Shown: one piece after another, positions 27,140 through 35,997 of the stretch
How positions within the stretch are numbered: position 1 is the stretch's first letter
Layout: each line of letters opens with the position of its first letter
Assembly: GCF_002261225.1 (NCBI RefSeq)
Contig: NZ_NEVM01000002.1
Location: 186,001 to 250,000, forward strand
Direction of reading: 5' to 3'
DNA length: 64,000 nt
DNA from: Bordetella genomosp. 10
GTDB lineage: Bacteria; Pseudomonadota; Gammaproteobacteria; Burkholderiales; Burkholderiaceae_B
Position numbers and translations under genes: made by a program
Notes under the pieces: model-generated
The model's database searches: none
The model's input: only the letters and a program-made list of their open reading frames with translations
What the model was told of the DNA's origin: nothing

Positions 27140-27228
27140 AACAAAAAAGCCCCCACGCCGCGCGGCTATCGCCGCTTGCTGCCCCCCAAGGGGGCTTTTT
27201 TGCCTTGGGGCGGCCCGGCGACAAAAAA
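27140..27228. repeat. 89-nt repeated terminator-like element, copy 2
   Basis: Aligns to 11023-11111 over its full length with only a few mismatches and one-base run differences. The outer arms AAAAAAGCCCCC and GGGGGCTTTTTT make it a plausible bidirectional terminator. It stands 16 nt after the GNAT stop and before the tRNA-Leu genes. Confidence 0.85.
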
Positions 27229-27250
27229 CCCCGGAAACGCATGGTTTACG

Positions 27251-27274
27251 GGGTCTCTGCTTGGGTCTCTGCTT
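27251..27274 (+). repeat. Two 12-bp tandem repeats downstream of tRNA-Leu
   Basis: GGGTCTCTGCTT occurs twice in tandem between the 89-nt repeat and the first tRNA-Leu gene. Confidence 0.85.
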
Positions 27275-27305
27275 ATTACTACCGTGTACTGCTTGCGGAA
27301 AACTA

Positions 27306-27390
27306 TGGTGCCCAGGAGAGGACTCGAACCTCCACACCTTGCGGCACATGGACCTGAACCATGCGCGTCTACCAATTCCGCCACCTGGGC
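27306..27390 (-). tRNA. tRNA-Leu(CAG), copy 1
   Basis: 85-nt class II tRNA. Acceptor GCCCAGG pairs with CCTGGGC, discriminator A, CCA encoded. The anticodon arm has loop TTCAGGT with anticodon CAG, a long variable arm follows, and the T-arm is GGAGGTTCGAGTCCTCT with a T-loop of TTCGAGT. Identical to the copy 271 nt away. Confidence 0.95.
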
Positions 27391-27435
27391 ACTATCGCTA
27401 TCTCGTTGCTTGCGCGTCGTTCAGCGAAGAATTGA

Positions 27436-27464
27436 ATTATGCACACTTTTTTAAAGCTGTGCAA
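27436..27464 (-). promoter_or_regulatory. Sigma-70 promoter for tRNA-Leu copy 1
   Basis: On the minus strand TTGCAC, a 17-bp spacer, then CATAAT. The -10 lies about 46 nt upstream of the tRNA 5' end. Confidence 0.7.
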
Positions 27465-27661
27465 GTTCGACACAACTTTTTTATGCCAACCCGGCCGGCG
27501 GCGATTGCAGGCGACGATTTCTCCTGCCGTCTTCTCGCGGGTAAGCGGTTGGACGGCAAGGTCGGGTCTCGCGGCAGAAAAGCGAAACCTGCCGTACGCG
27601 AAACCCCGCCAAAAGCGAAACCCCCGCAGGCGTTTCCGCCAACGGGGGTTTCTATATTCCG

Positions 27662-27746
27662 TGGTGCCCAGGAGAGGACTCGAACCTCCACACCTTGCGG
27701 CACATGGACCTGAACCATGCGCGTCTACCAATTCCGCCACCTGGGC
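27662..27746 (-). tRNA. tRNA-Leu(CAG), copy 2
   Basis: Same sequence and structure as the gene at 27306-27390, with CCA encoded. Because each copy has its own promoter-like sequence upstream, they are probably transcribed separately as well as by readthrough. Confidence 0.95.
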
Positions 27747-27818
27747 ACTATTTAAAGCCGTATTTAGTTAGAATACCGCTTTGCAGCACATCCAGTGGGC
27801 GAGCCACAGAAGCTGCGC

Positions 27819-27847
27819 ATTATAAACAGGATTTTTAGCTTTGGCAA
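27819..27847 (-). promoter_or_regulatory. Sigma-70 promoter for tRNA-Leu copy 2, overlapping the rnr start
   Basis: On the minus strand TTGCCA, a 17-bp spacer and a consensus TATAAT. The -35 overlaps the first codons of rnr, which is read in the other direction. Confidence 0.72.
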
Positions 27848-30291
27848 AACGATCAAGCAACGACTCCAATAACAAGAACAGACCTGCTGTCGTGCCACAG
27901 GCGCCCCCCGACTTCGATCCGGATGTTCCCAGCCGCGAAGCGATACTGCGCGCCCTGCGTTCCGCGGGCAGCCCCTTGTCGCCCTCCGAGCTGGCCGAAC
28001 GCATGGGCGTCGAGCGCGACTCCACCCTGGTGGGTTTCGAACGGCGCCTGGGCGCCATGGAACGCGATGGCCAATTGCTGCCGAATCGCAAGGGCGTGCT
28101 GCTGCTGGCCACCAAGCTGGACTTCGTGCCGGGCCGCGTCCAGGGGCATCGGGACGGCTTCGGTTTCCTGCTGCGCGACGACGGCGGTCCGGACATCTTC
28201 CTGTCGCCGCGCGAAATGCTCAAGGTGCTGCACGGCGACCGCGTCCTGGTCAAGCCGGGCGGCGAGTATCGCGGCAAGCCGGAAGGGGTCATCGTCGAAG
28301 TCATCGAGCGGCGCACCAACAAGCTGGTGGGCCGCTTTTTGCATGAACACGGCCTGTCCATCGTGGTGCCCGAGGACCAGCGCATCAAGCACGACATCCT
28401 GATTCCGCCCGGCGACACCAATGGGGCGCAGCACGGGCAGGTGGTGTCGGTGCAGATCATGGAGCAGCCGACCCGCCACACGCAGCCGCTGGGCCGCGTC
28501 GACGAGGTGCTGGGCGAGATCGACGATCCGGGCATGGAAATCGAGATCGCCGTGCGCAAGTTCGACGTGCCCGTCGAGTTCTCGGAGCCCGCGCGCAAGC
28601 AGGCCGCGCGCCTGCCCGAGGTGGTGCGCAAGAGCGACCTGAAAGACCGCATCGACCTGCGCGACGTGCCGCTGATCACCATCGACGGCGAGGACGCGCG
28701 CGACTTCGACGACGCCGTCTACTGCGAGCCGGTGGAGCTGGGGGCGGGGCAGCGCAAGCGCCCGGCCTGGCGCCTGCTGGTGGCCATCGCCGACGTCAGC
28801 CATTACGTCACGCCCAACGACGCCCTGGACGACGACGCCGTCGAACGCGGCACCAGCGTCTACTTCCCGCGCCGGGTCATCCCCATGCTGCCGGAATCGC
28901 TGTCCAATGGATTGTGTTCGCTCAATCCCAATGTGGACCGCCTGGTGCTGGTGTGCGACATGGTCATCCCCGCCACCGGGGCCAAGGCCGGCACGGTCAC
29001 GGCCTACCAGTTCTACAACGCCGTCATGCATTCGCATGCGCGCACGACCTACACCAACGTGTGGGCCGCCTTGCAGCAGCCCACGGGGCCGACGGCGCAG
29101 GCCATGCGCGCGGTCATGCCGCAGGTCCAGCATCTGTACGAGCTGTTCCAGTTGCTGGCGCAGGCGCGCCGCAAGCGCGGCGCCATCGATTTCGATACCG
29201 TCGAGACCAAGATCGTCTGCAACGAGCTGGGGCGCATCGAGCAGATCGTCGGCGTGGTGCGCAACGACGCCCACAAGCTGATCGAGGAATGCATGCTGGC
29301 GGCCAATACCTGCGCCGCGGATTTCATGGCGCGCAGCAAGCATCCCGGCCTGTACCGCATCCACGAAGGGCCGACCTTCGACCGCCTGCAGTCGCTGCGC
29401 GAATTCCTGCGCACCATGGGCCTGTCGCTGGGCGGCGGCGACGAGCCGACGGCCAAGGACTACGGCGAATTCCTCGATAGCGTGCGGGCGCGGCCGGACT
29501 ATCCGCTGTTGCAGACCATGTGCCTGCGCTCCATGCAGCAGGCGATGTACAGCCCCGACAACGTCGGCCACTTCGGCCTGGCCTATCCGGCCTACACGCA
29601 CTTTACGTCGCCGATCCGGCGCTACCCGGACCTGCTGACGCACCGCGTCATCAAGAGCCTGCTGGAAGGCAAGCGCTACGTGCCCACGCTGGAGGACCAG
29701 CCGGTGGCGGTGGGGCGCTCGCACAAGGAACAGGAACACGCCATCTGGGAGAAGCTGGGGCTGCTTCTTTCGGCCACCGAGCGCCGCGCGGACGAAGCCT
29801 CGCGCGACGTCGAGGCCTGGCTCAAGTGCTGGTTCGTCAAGGAACGCGTGGGCGAGGACTTCAGCGGGACGGTCACCGGCGTGGCCAGCTTCGGCATTTT
29901 CGTGACGCTGGATACGCTGCACGTCGAAGGCCTGGTGCACGTCTCCGAACTGGGCGGTGAGTACTTCCAGTTCAACGATGCATTGCACGAGCTGCGCGGC
30001 GAGCGGACCGGCATGCGCTATCGCCTGACCGACAAGGTCCAGGTGCAGGTGGCGCGCGTCGACCTGGAGGCGCGCCGCATCGAGTTCCGCCTGGTCAAGG
30101 GCACCAGCTTCGATTCCTTGCGCAAGGCCGCCGCGCGCGGGCCGGAAGAGCCGCCGCGCCGCATCAAGAAGGCGGCCGGCACCAAGCCCGCGGCATTGAA
30201 GGGCCAGACCGCCAAGGTGCGGCGCGCCGAGGCCAAGAAGGCCAGCCAGGCGGCCGCGCGGCCGGCGTCGGCGGCGCGCAAGCGGCGTTGA
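27841..30291 (+). CDS. rnr: Ribonuclease R
   Basis: 816 aa 3'-to-5' exoribonuclease that degrades structured RNA. It has an N-terminal winged HTH (SREAILRALRSAG), cold-shock OB domains, the RNB catalytic domain with the metal-binding acidic cluster ITIDGEDARDFDDAVYCE, an S1 domain (FSGTVTGVASFGIFVTLDT), and a Lys/Ala-rich basic tail. Start is TTG 27841 with a weak ribosome site; no better in-frame start is near. The rlmB gene follows 278 nt later, the same order as in many proteobacteria. Confidence 0.96.
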   Translation: MAKRSSNDSNNKNRPAVVPQAPPDFDPDVPSREAILRALRSAGSPLSPSELAERMGVERDSTLVGFERRLGAMERDGQLLPNRKGVLLLATKLDFVPGRVQGHRDGFGFLLRDDGGPDIFLSPREMLKVLHGDRVLVKPGGEYRGKPEGVIVEVIERRTNKLVGRFLHEHGLSIVVPEDQRIKHDILIPPGDTNGAQHGQVVSVQIMEQPTRHTQPLGRVDEVLGEIDDPGMEIEIAVRKFDVPVEFSEPARKQAARLPEVVRKSDLKDRIDLRDVPLITIDGEDARDFDDAVYCEPVELGAGQRKRPAWRLLVAIADVSHYVTPNDALDDDAVERGTSVYFPRRVIPMLPESLSNGLCSLNPNVDRLVLVCDMVIPATGAKAGTVTAYQFYNAVMHSHARTTYTNVWAALQQPTGPTAQAMRAVMPQVQHLYELFQLLAQARRKRGAIDFDTVETKIVCNELGRIEQIVGVVRNDAHKLIEECMLAANTCAADFMARSKHPGLYRIHEGPTFDRLQSLREFLRTMGLSLGGGDEPTAKDYGEFLDSVRARPDYPLLQTMCLRSMQQAMYSPDNVGHFGLAYPAYTHFTSPIRRYPDLLTHRVIKSLLEGKRYVPTLEDQPVAVGRSHKEQEHAIWEKLGLLLSATERRADEASRDVEAWLKCWFVKERVGEDFSGTVTGVASFGIFVTLDTLHVEGLVHVSELGGEYFQFNDALHELRGERTGMRYRLTDKVQVQVARVDLEARRIEFRLVKGTSFDSLRKAAARGPEEPPRRIKKAAGTKPAALKGQTAKVRRAEAKKASQAAARPASAARKRR

Positions 30292-30359
30292 GGCAGGCGG
30301 GGCTTGAGCGCGCTCGGGCGTAAGGGGGCGCGTCGCCCCACGCCTGGCCGCTCGCGCCT

Positions 30360-30415
30360 GGGCGCCCCCGACCGGGCGTCCCCGACTGGGCGTCCCCAAC
30401 TAGGCGTCCCCGGCC
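30360..30415 (+). repeat. Four 14-bp tandem repeats between rnr and rlmB
   Basis: GGGCGCCCCCGACC, GGGCGTCCCCGACT, GGGCGTCCCCAACT and AGGCGTCCCCGGCC, contiguous. They are not part of a reading frame. Confidence 0.88.
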
Positions 30416-30569
30416 AAATGATGAATAATGCGCCCCCCGTCTTGCGGGGCGCGCAAGGGCAAGACTGAATTTCCGCCAGGGCGGAAAGCTTTTCTTGCGG
30501 CGCGGGCGGCAGCCGTCGGAAGCGGCGGTCGCCAAGCGGCACAAAGACATTTTTTCGAGAGGTTCGTAT

Positions 30570-31310
30570 ATGGCGTCAACCCAGGTTCTCGCGGGGTTTC
30601 ACGCAGTGGTGGCGCGTCTGCGCCACGCGCCGGATTCCATCAAGGATATCTACGTCGAGGCCAACCGCCGCGACAAGCGCATGGCCGCGCTGATCGAGCA
30701 GGCCGGCAACGCGGGCTGCAAGGTGCACCCGGTGGCCGTGGACCGGCTGGAAGGCCTGGCGCGCGGCACCCGGCACCAGGGCGTGGTGGCGCTGGCCGAA
30801 CAACGCCAGTTGGCGGTCGACGTCGACGAGGTGCTGGATGTGATCGAAGGGCCGGCGCTGCTGCTGATCCTCGACGGCGTGACCGATCCGCACAACCTCG
30901 GCGCCTGCCTGCGCACCGCCGACGCGGCGGGCGTGCATGCGGTGATCGCGCCGCGCGACCGCGCCGTCGGCCTGAACACGACCGTGCAGCGCGTCGCCTG
31001 CGGCGCCGCCGATACCGTGCCCTACCTGATGGTCACGAACCTGGCGCGCACCATGCGCGGCCTGAAGGACCGCGGCGTCTGGCTGGTGGGCACCGACGAC
31101 CAGGCCGGCGAGCCGATGCATGCCGTCGACGCCCGGCAATCCATGGCCTGGGTGATGGGCGCCGAAGGCGAAGGCATGCGCCGGCTGACCCGCGAGACCT
31201 GCGATCAGTTGGTGCACATTCCCATGCTGGGTTCGGTGGAGAGCCTGAACGTCAGCGTGGCGAGCGCCGTGTGCCTCTACGAATCGGTGCGGCAGCGCGG
31301 CGCGAAGTAG
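30570..31310 (+). CDS. rlmB: 23S rRNA (guanosine-2'-O)-methyltransferase RlmB
   Basis: 246 aa SpoU-family enzyme that methylates G2251 (E. coli numbering) of 23S rRNA. It has an N-terminal L30e-like substrate-binding domain ([14 protein letters not shown]) and a C-terminal trefoil-knot SAM domain with the three SpoU motifs: [30 protein letters not shown] and [18 protein letters not shown] 30570 has GAGAGG upstream; the longer frame start is not supported. It lies downstream of rnr. Confidence 0.95.
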   Translation: MASTQVLAGFHAVVARLRHAPDSIKDIYVEANRRDKRMAALIEQAGNAGCKVHPVAVDRLEGLARGTRHQGVVALAEQRQLAVDVDEVLDVIEGPALLLILDGVTDPHNLGACLRTADAAGVHAVIAPRDRAVGLNTTVQRVACGAADTVPYLMVTNLARTMRGLKDRGVWLVGTDDQAGEPMHAVDARQSMAWVMGAEGEGMRRLTRETCDQLVHIPMLGSVESLNVSVASAVCLYESVRQRGAK

Positions 31311-31399
31311 GGGACTGCGGCCGGCGGGCCGGTCCCTCGGGGCGCGATAGGGATAAGGCGATGCGGCATCGCATCGCGGCAGGGGCGCTCCGGCAGGGC

Positions 31400-31440
31400 G
31401 TTACGGATATGACGTTACGGATATGACATTACGGTAAGAC
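31400..31440 (+). repeat. Tandem repeats of about 14 bp upstream of the ClpP-like membrane gene
   Basis: GTTACGGATATGAC occurs twice, then the shortened ATTACGGTAAGAC, in the gap between rlmB and the next gene. Confidence 0.85.
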
Positions 31441-31501
31441 ATCGCAGTCAGGCATTGCGGTAAGCTCCCCTGTAAGAAATCACAAGAACAGGCAGCACAG
31501 C

Positions 31502-33517
31502 ATGCTGGAATCCCGGTTTGTCCGTCTCATGCGGCGCCTCGATGCGCTGAATCTGGTTTTCATGGTGGCGCTTTCGATCTGGGTGTCCCTGCGGGGTGGC
31601 CAGGCCTGGAATTCGATGAGCGACGCGGTGTTCTGCGGACTGGCGGCGCTCACCGCGTGGGCGGGATTGCGTCCCGCCGCGCGGCCCGGCTTGCGAAGGG
31701 CCGCCGTGGCCGCCAATCTGGCGGTGACGATGTTCGTTCTCCTGGACTGCGTGGTGCTGCTGCTTTCGCCGCAGGCCGCGGCGAAAATCACGTCCTGGGT
31801 GGGGTTGGCCTTCGTGGTCGTGTGCGGCGTGCTGGGGGTCTTCAATACCTGGGCATTGCGCCGTGCCGGCCTCCGGACGCAGCAGGTCGCGCATCCGGCG
31901 CCGGTCGATGAGACAGGCGCGCCGACGCCGGCGGTGACCGAGACTGGCGCGCCCGCCATCTCGGACGCCATGCCGGTCCCGCCCCGGCGCGGCAATTACT
32001 TCCTGCGTCATTGGCGCGGCCAGTTGCCGTTGTGGCTGACGTTCTGGATCAACGGCGTCGTGTTCGGCCTGCTGTTCCTGTTCGCGCACGGCTATCTCTC
32101 CCTGAGGCTGAAGGGCCATTCCTCCCTGCAATTGCTGTCCCTGGAAAGCGTGGTCGCCCTGGCGCTCGCCTTGCTCGGACTGGTCTGGTGGGTCGTGGGC
32201 CTGTGGCGTTGCGCCGATATCCGTCTCGCGGCCGGCCGGGCCAGGAAGCGGGCCGTCGCGGTGCAGGTCATGCTGGTGTGCCTGGCCTGGACCACGCTGG
32301 AAATCGTGACCACGGCGCCGCTGGGGCCGCTCAAGGACCTGGCCATGCTGGCCATCGGCAAGGACGTGCTGGGCGGCGACCTGGCCGTCGCGGCATCGCC
32401 GGACGGCAAGTCCGTGATCCTCACCGGTTTCCTGCACCAGGGCGCGGCCGAGCGTGTGCGCCAGGCGCTCGATACGGCGCCGCAAGCCAGGACGCTGGTG
32501 CTGACTTCGCCGGGGGGACGGTTGCAGGAAGGCGAACTGCTCGCCAACCTGGTGCGCGCGCGGGGCCTGGACACCTACGTCGACGAGTATTGCGCCAGCG
32601 CATGCACCTATGCCTTCCTGGCCGGCCGCGAGCGCGCGGCCACGCCCAATGCGCGCATCGGATTCCATCGCCCGTATTCGCCGTTCGGCGGGCAGACCAT
32701 CGGCCTCCTCGCCAGCGAGGACATGATGAAACGCTATCGCGAAGCCGGGCTGCCCGACTGGTTCATCAAGCAGGTCGAGAAGACGCCGAGCGAATCGGTC
32801 TGGTATCCGACCGAGCAGCAGTTGGCCGACGCCAAGGTGGTGACGCGCGTGTCGCTGGGCAGCGAAGCCAGCCGTCTCGCCTTTTTCAAGGACCGGGACG
32901 GCCTGCTGCAGTCCACGCGGCGCGAGCCCATCTTCATGGCCTATGAGCGGCGCTTCCCGGGCACCATCGACAAGGCCGTGGACCAGGGGTGGGCCGTGCA
33001 GCAGCGCGGCGGCAACGACGGCGAGATCATGACGGCGATGCGCGGCGTGGTGGCTTCGACCCTGCCGGCCTTGCTGCGCGAGACGGACACGCCGGGGCTC
33101 GCGCGCTTCGCCCGCCTGGTGCTGACGGAATTGAACGCGGCCCGCGCCGTCAGCCCGCGGGCGTGCATCCAGGCGTCGGAAGGCACGCTGGACATCACGC
33201 GGGCGCTGCCGCCGGCCATCATGCAAGAGGAAATGACCGTGGTGACGCAACTGCTGGCCGCGCCGCCGACCACCACGCCGCCGCCCGACGTCCGGAAAGC
33301 GCATCAGGCCTTGAGCGCCGTCGTGGGCACCATGCCGCCGCCGCTGCGCGCCGCGCTTGCGGACGAGCAGGACGAAGACAAGGGCGGGCAGCAGGCCCAG
33401 GCGGACCGCGACAGCCTGCGCTGCGACGCCAATATCGCCTTCTACGAAACCTTGCTCAAGCAGCCGCCGGCCACGCGCGACCTGGCGTTGCAGGCCATGT
33501 TCCGCACCGGCAATTGA
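31502..33517 (+). CDS. Polytopic membrane protein with ClpP/COG3904-like protease domain
   Basis: 671 aa. Membrane segments lie near residues 17-31, 41-58, 70-89, 97-115, 177-198, 212-236 and 251-268. A soluble domain (about 290-480) with a ClpP/crotonase-like pattern follows: oxyanion loop TSPGGR (335-340), candidate nucleophile Ser366 in YCASAC, and candidate His389 in IGFHRP, 23 residues later as in ClpP-type dyads. A proline-rich linker and helical tail follow. The fold call is inferred from these motifs; the family is poorly described. It is a single-gene unit after rlmB. Confidence 0.72.
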   Translation: MLESRFVRLMRRLDALNLVFMVALSIWVSLRGGQAWNSMSDAVFCGLAALTAWAGLRPAARPGLRRAAVAANLAVTMFVLLDCVVLLLSPQAAAKITSWVGLAFVVVCGVLGVFNTWALRRAGLRTQQVAHPAPVDETGAPTPAVTETGAPAISDAMPVPPRRGNYFLRHWRGQLPLWLTFWINGVVFGLLFLFAHGYLSLRLKGHSSLQLLSLESVVALALALLGLVWWVVGLWRCADIRLAAGRARKRAVAVQVMLVCLAWTTLEIVTTAPLGPLKDLAMLAIGKDVLGGDLAVAASPDGKSVILTGFLHQGAAERVRQALDTAPQARTLVLTSPGGRLQEGELLANLVRARGLDTYVDEYCASACTYAFLAGRERAATPNARIGFHRPYSPFGGQTIGLLASEDMMKRYREAGLPDWFIKQVEKTPSESVWYPTEQQLADAKVVTRVSLGSEASRLAFFKDRDGLLQSTRREPIFMAYERRFPGTIDKAVDQGWAVQQRGGNDGEIMTAMRGVVASTLPALLRETDTPGLARFARLVLTELNAARAVSPRACIQASEGTLDITRALPPAIMQEEMTVVTQLLAAPPTTTPPPDVRKAHQALSAVVGTMPPPLRAALADEQDEDKGGQQAQADRDSLRCDANIAFYETLLKQPPATRDLALQAMFRTGN

Positions 33518-33689
33518 TCCGGCCGCCACGACGCCCGCCGGCGCGCGCGGCGCGGCAGGCGACGGGAAGGCGGCGTCGGCGGTAGAATGCCTAGGCCTTT
33601 CCGGGCCGCGGTTCTTCCGCGCGCCGCCCTGGCCGCTGTCTTCGGCCTCCGTGGCCATTCCCCCCGCAGCTACCGTCCCATACCGCACC

Positions 33690-34931
33690 ATGAAAAAGAA
33701 CGGCTTCACCACTTCCATCCTGCATTCCGACCGACGCAGCCCCATCGAACACGGCGCCGTGCACAAGCCCATGCACACCGCATCGGAATACGGTTACGAA
33801 GACGCGCGCGAGCTGGCCGCGGTGTTCCAGGGCAAGGCGGGCTTTACCTATGCGCGCCAGGGCACGCCGACGACCACGGCGCTCGAGGCCAAGATCACCG
33901 GCATGGAAGGCGGCGTCTCCACGGTCAGCTTCGCCACCGGCATGGCGGCGCTGTCGGCCATCTTCGGCACCTTGCTGCGCGCCGGCGACCATCTGGTTTC
34001 CAGCCAGTTCGTCTTCGGCAATACGACCAGCCTGCTGGGCACCATGGCCGCGCTGGGCGTGGAAGTGAGCTTCGTCGACGCCACCGACGTCGAGCAGGTG
34101 CGCGCCGCGCTGCGGCCCAATACCCGCATGGTCTTTACCGAGACCGTGGCGAATCCCGGCACCCAGGTGGCGGACCTGCGCGGCATCGGCGCGTTGTGCA
34201 AGCAGCACGGCCTGGTCTACGTCATCGACAATACCCTGACCTCGCCCTGGCTGTTCCGCGGCATCGACGCCGGCGCTTCGCTGGTGATGAACTCGCTGTC
34301 GAAATACATCGGCGGCCATGGCAATGCGCTGGGCGGTACGGTGACGGACACCGGCCTTTATGACTGGTCGCAATACCCGGCCATCCACGACGCCTACAAG
34401 AAGGGCGCGCCGACGAGCTGGGGTTTGTTGCAGATCAAGAAGAAGGGCCTGCGCGACATGGGCGGGACGCTGGCGGCCGAGCCCGCCCACCGCATCGCGA
34501 TGGGCGCCGAGACGCTGGCGCTGCGCATGCGCAAGCATTGCGACAACGCGCTGGCGCTGGCGCGTTTCCTGCAAGCCCACGACGGCGTTTCCAAGGTGTA
34601 CTACCCGGGCCTGGAAGATCATCCCCAGCATGCGCGCGCCAAGGATCTGTTCGGCGGCCACTACGGCGCATTGATGGGCGTGGAGCTGGTCGACGGCATC
34701 GATTGTTTCGACTTCCTGAACCGGCTCGACGTGGTGATCCTGGCGACGCACCTGGGCGACACCCGCACGCTGGCCTTGCCGGCCGCGCACACGATCTATT
34801 ACGAAATGGGTCCGGCGCGCCGCGCGCAAATGGGCATCGCCGACAGCTTCCTGCGGATCTCCGTCGGCATCGAGGACGAAGAGGATCTGCTGGGCGACTT
34901 CGACCAGGCCCTGCGCGGCTGTCTGAAGTAA
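33690..34931 (+). CDS. Cys/Met-metabolism PLP enzyme (cystathionine gamma-synthase / O-acylhomoserine sulfhydrylase family)
   Basis: 413 aa trans-sulfuration enzyme. The cofactor Lys lies in MNSLSKYIGGHGN. Other family blocks are YARQGTPTTTALEAKITGME, FATGMAALSAIFGTLL, FTETVANPGTQVADL and the C-terminal LRISVGIEDEEDLL. Reaction specificity (MetB, MetZ or lyase) cannot be settled by eye. ATG 33690 begins the conserved part; the longer frame overlaps the previous gene. No methionine gene is adjacent. Confidence 0.87.
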   Translation: MKKNGFTTSILHSDRRSPIEHGAVHKPMHTASEYGYEDARELAAVFQGKAGFTYARQGTPTTTALEAKITGMEGGVSTVSFATGMAALSAIFGTLLRAGDHLVSSQFVFGNTTSLLGTMAALGVEVSFVDATDVEQVRAALRPNTRMVFTETVANPGTQVADLRGIGALCKQHGLVYVIDNTLTSPWLFRGIDAGASLVMNSLSKYIGGHGNALGGTVTDTGLYDWSQYPAIHDAYKKGAPTSWGLLQIKKKGLRDMGGTLAAEPAHRIAMGAETLALRMRKHCDNALALARFLQAHDGVSKVYYPGLEDHPQHARAKDLFGGHYGALMGVELVDGIDCFDFLNRLDVVILATHLGDTRTLALPAAHTIYYEMGPARRAQMGIADSFLRISVGIEDEEDLLGDFDQALRGCLK

Positions 34932-35022
34932 TCACTTGTATGTATTAGGCACAAGGATGTCGCGACGTCAATGAATGCCCGGCAAACCTAGTAACGACGC
35001 GGCTTTTGAGGGGTGATCACCC

Positions 35023-35051
35023 TTGACAGTCCATGCGCAGCGAGGCCTAAT
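35023..35051 (+). promoter_or_regulatory. Likely sigma-70 promoter of the HU gene
   Basis: A perfect TTGACA -35, a 17-bp spacer and CCTAAT as -10. It lies 185 nt upstream of the HU start codon, implying a long leader. The gap 34932-35234 holds no other recognisable element. Confidence 0.6.
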
Positions 35052-35234
35052 ACGCCTCTACGCCGTCGGCGCTCCCTTTGCGGTTGATCAGCGCGTGCAG
35101 ACCAGGCGGCGTGGCACTGAATGTAGTGCTTTGCAGTGCAAACTCGCTTGAAGAAACCCGTTCGAATGTTTTGCCGGCCGCATTGCCAGCCGCAGGCCGG
35201 TGGACTTCTATTTACCTGTGAGGGGTAGAACTGA

Positions 35235-35507
35235 ATGAATAAGACTGAGCTCATCGACCACATCGCCGGCAAGGCCGACATTTCGAAGGCCGCCGCCGGT
35301 CGTGCCTTGGATGCGCTGATCGGCGCCGTCAAGGGCACGCTGAAGAAGGGTGGCACGGTCACGCTGGTCGGTTTCGGCACTTTCGCCGTGACCACGCGCG
35401 CCGCTCGCACGGGCCGCAACCCGCGCACGGGTGAAGCGATCAAGATCAAGAAGGGCAAGGTGCCGAAGTTCCGTCCGGGCAAGGCCCTGAAGGACGCCGT
35501 GAACTGA
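35235..35507 (+). CDS. hupB: HU-family nucleoid DNA-binding protein
   Basis: 90 aa, exactly the HU length. It starts [20 protein letters not shown], and the beta-arm signature [20 protein letters not shown] is complete, with the Pro-containing arm tip (GRNPRTGE) that intercalates DNA. The end [13 protein letters not shown] is typical. A GAGGGGTAG-type ribosome site precedes the ATG. A strong promoter-like sequence and a clear terminator flank it, so it is monocistronic. Abundant chromosomal protein bending DNA non-specifically. Confidence 0.96.
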   Translation: MNKTELIDHIAGKADISKAAAGRALDALIGAVKGTLKKGGTVTLVGFGTFAVTTRAARTGRNPRTGEAIKIKKGKVPKFRPGKALKDAVN

Positions 35508-35550
35508 GTCCTCTGGAAGGTCCTGAAGGACGCCGTCATCGAGACGGCAC

Positions 35551-35585
35551 AATGGCGAGCAATAAGATGCTCGCCATTTTCATTT
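35551..35585 (+). terminator. Rho-independent terminator of the HU gene
   Basis: AATGGCGAGC / GCTCGCCATT stem with an 8-nt loop, followed by TTTTCATTT, 43 nt after the stop. Confidence 0.88.
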
Positions 35586-35587
35586 GA

Positions 35588-35631
35588 GCCGTGGGACCAT
35601 TCGGGCCGTCGGGACCATTCGGGCCGTCCGG
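35588..35631 (+). repeat. 17-18 bp tandem repeat downstream of HU
   Basis: GCCGTGGGACCATTCGG, GCCGTCGGGACCATTCGG and a partial GCCGTCCGG in tandem. Degenerate CCATTCAGG-like echoes continue to about 35700. The 359-nt gap also holds the HU terminator and the tRNA-Val promoter. Confidence 0.82.
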
Positions 35632-35720
35632 GGCATGTGAGCTATTCCAGGCCATTCAGACCATTTGGACCATCCAGGTCATATAGCTCATTCAGGTCCT
35701 GATATGCCGCGGCGCGCGGT

Positions 35721-35749
35721 TTGCAGTGGCCGACGCGGGCAGATATAAT
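35721..35749 (+). promoter_or_regulatory. Sigma-70 promoter for tRNA-Val
   Basis: TTGCAG, a 17-bp spacer and a consensus TATAAT. The tRNA begins 118 nt further on, so the precursor would have a leader of about 110 nt. Confidence 0.72.
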
Positions 35750-35866
35750 GCGCCTCTTCTTGTTCGACCCAGCGCCTGCGTCCCCGGCGCGACATCGAAA
35801 TCAAGGCGTGGCTACCCGCGCAGTCGTGCAGCAGTGCAAGCATCGCATTGCATCCCGCACGGATCC

Positions 35867-35942
35867 GGGTGCTTAGCTCAGTTGGTAGAGCGGCGCCCTT
35901 ACAAGGCGTAGGTCACAGGTTCGACCCCTGTAGCACCCACCA
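35867..35942 (+). tRNA. tRNA-Val(TAC)
   Basis: 76-nt cloverleaf. Acceptor GGGTGCT pairs with AGCACCC, discriminator A, CCA encoded. D-arm AGCTCAGTTGGTAGAGC, anticodon loop CTTACAA with anticodon TAC, T-arm CAGGTTCGACCCCTG. Confidence 0.96.
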
Positions 35943-35997
35943 CACCTCCCTCGTTACAAAGCGGTCTCCTGAACCGTTGCCCTTGTCCTTGCTCGCG

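Noticed and set aside
27306..27746. tRNA genes as integration sites of a mobile element
   Set aside because: No integrase, phage or att-type direct repeat is present; the two tRNA-Leu genes are a simple duplication.
30360..31440. Possible CRISPR-like array near rlmB
   Set aside because: Units are directly tandem with no unique spacers and no cas genes; they are short tandem repeats.
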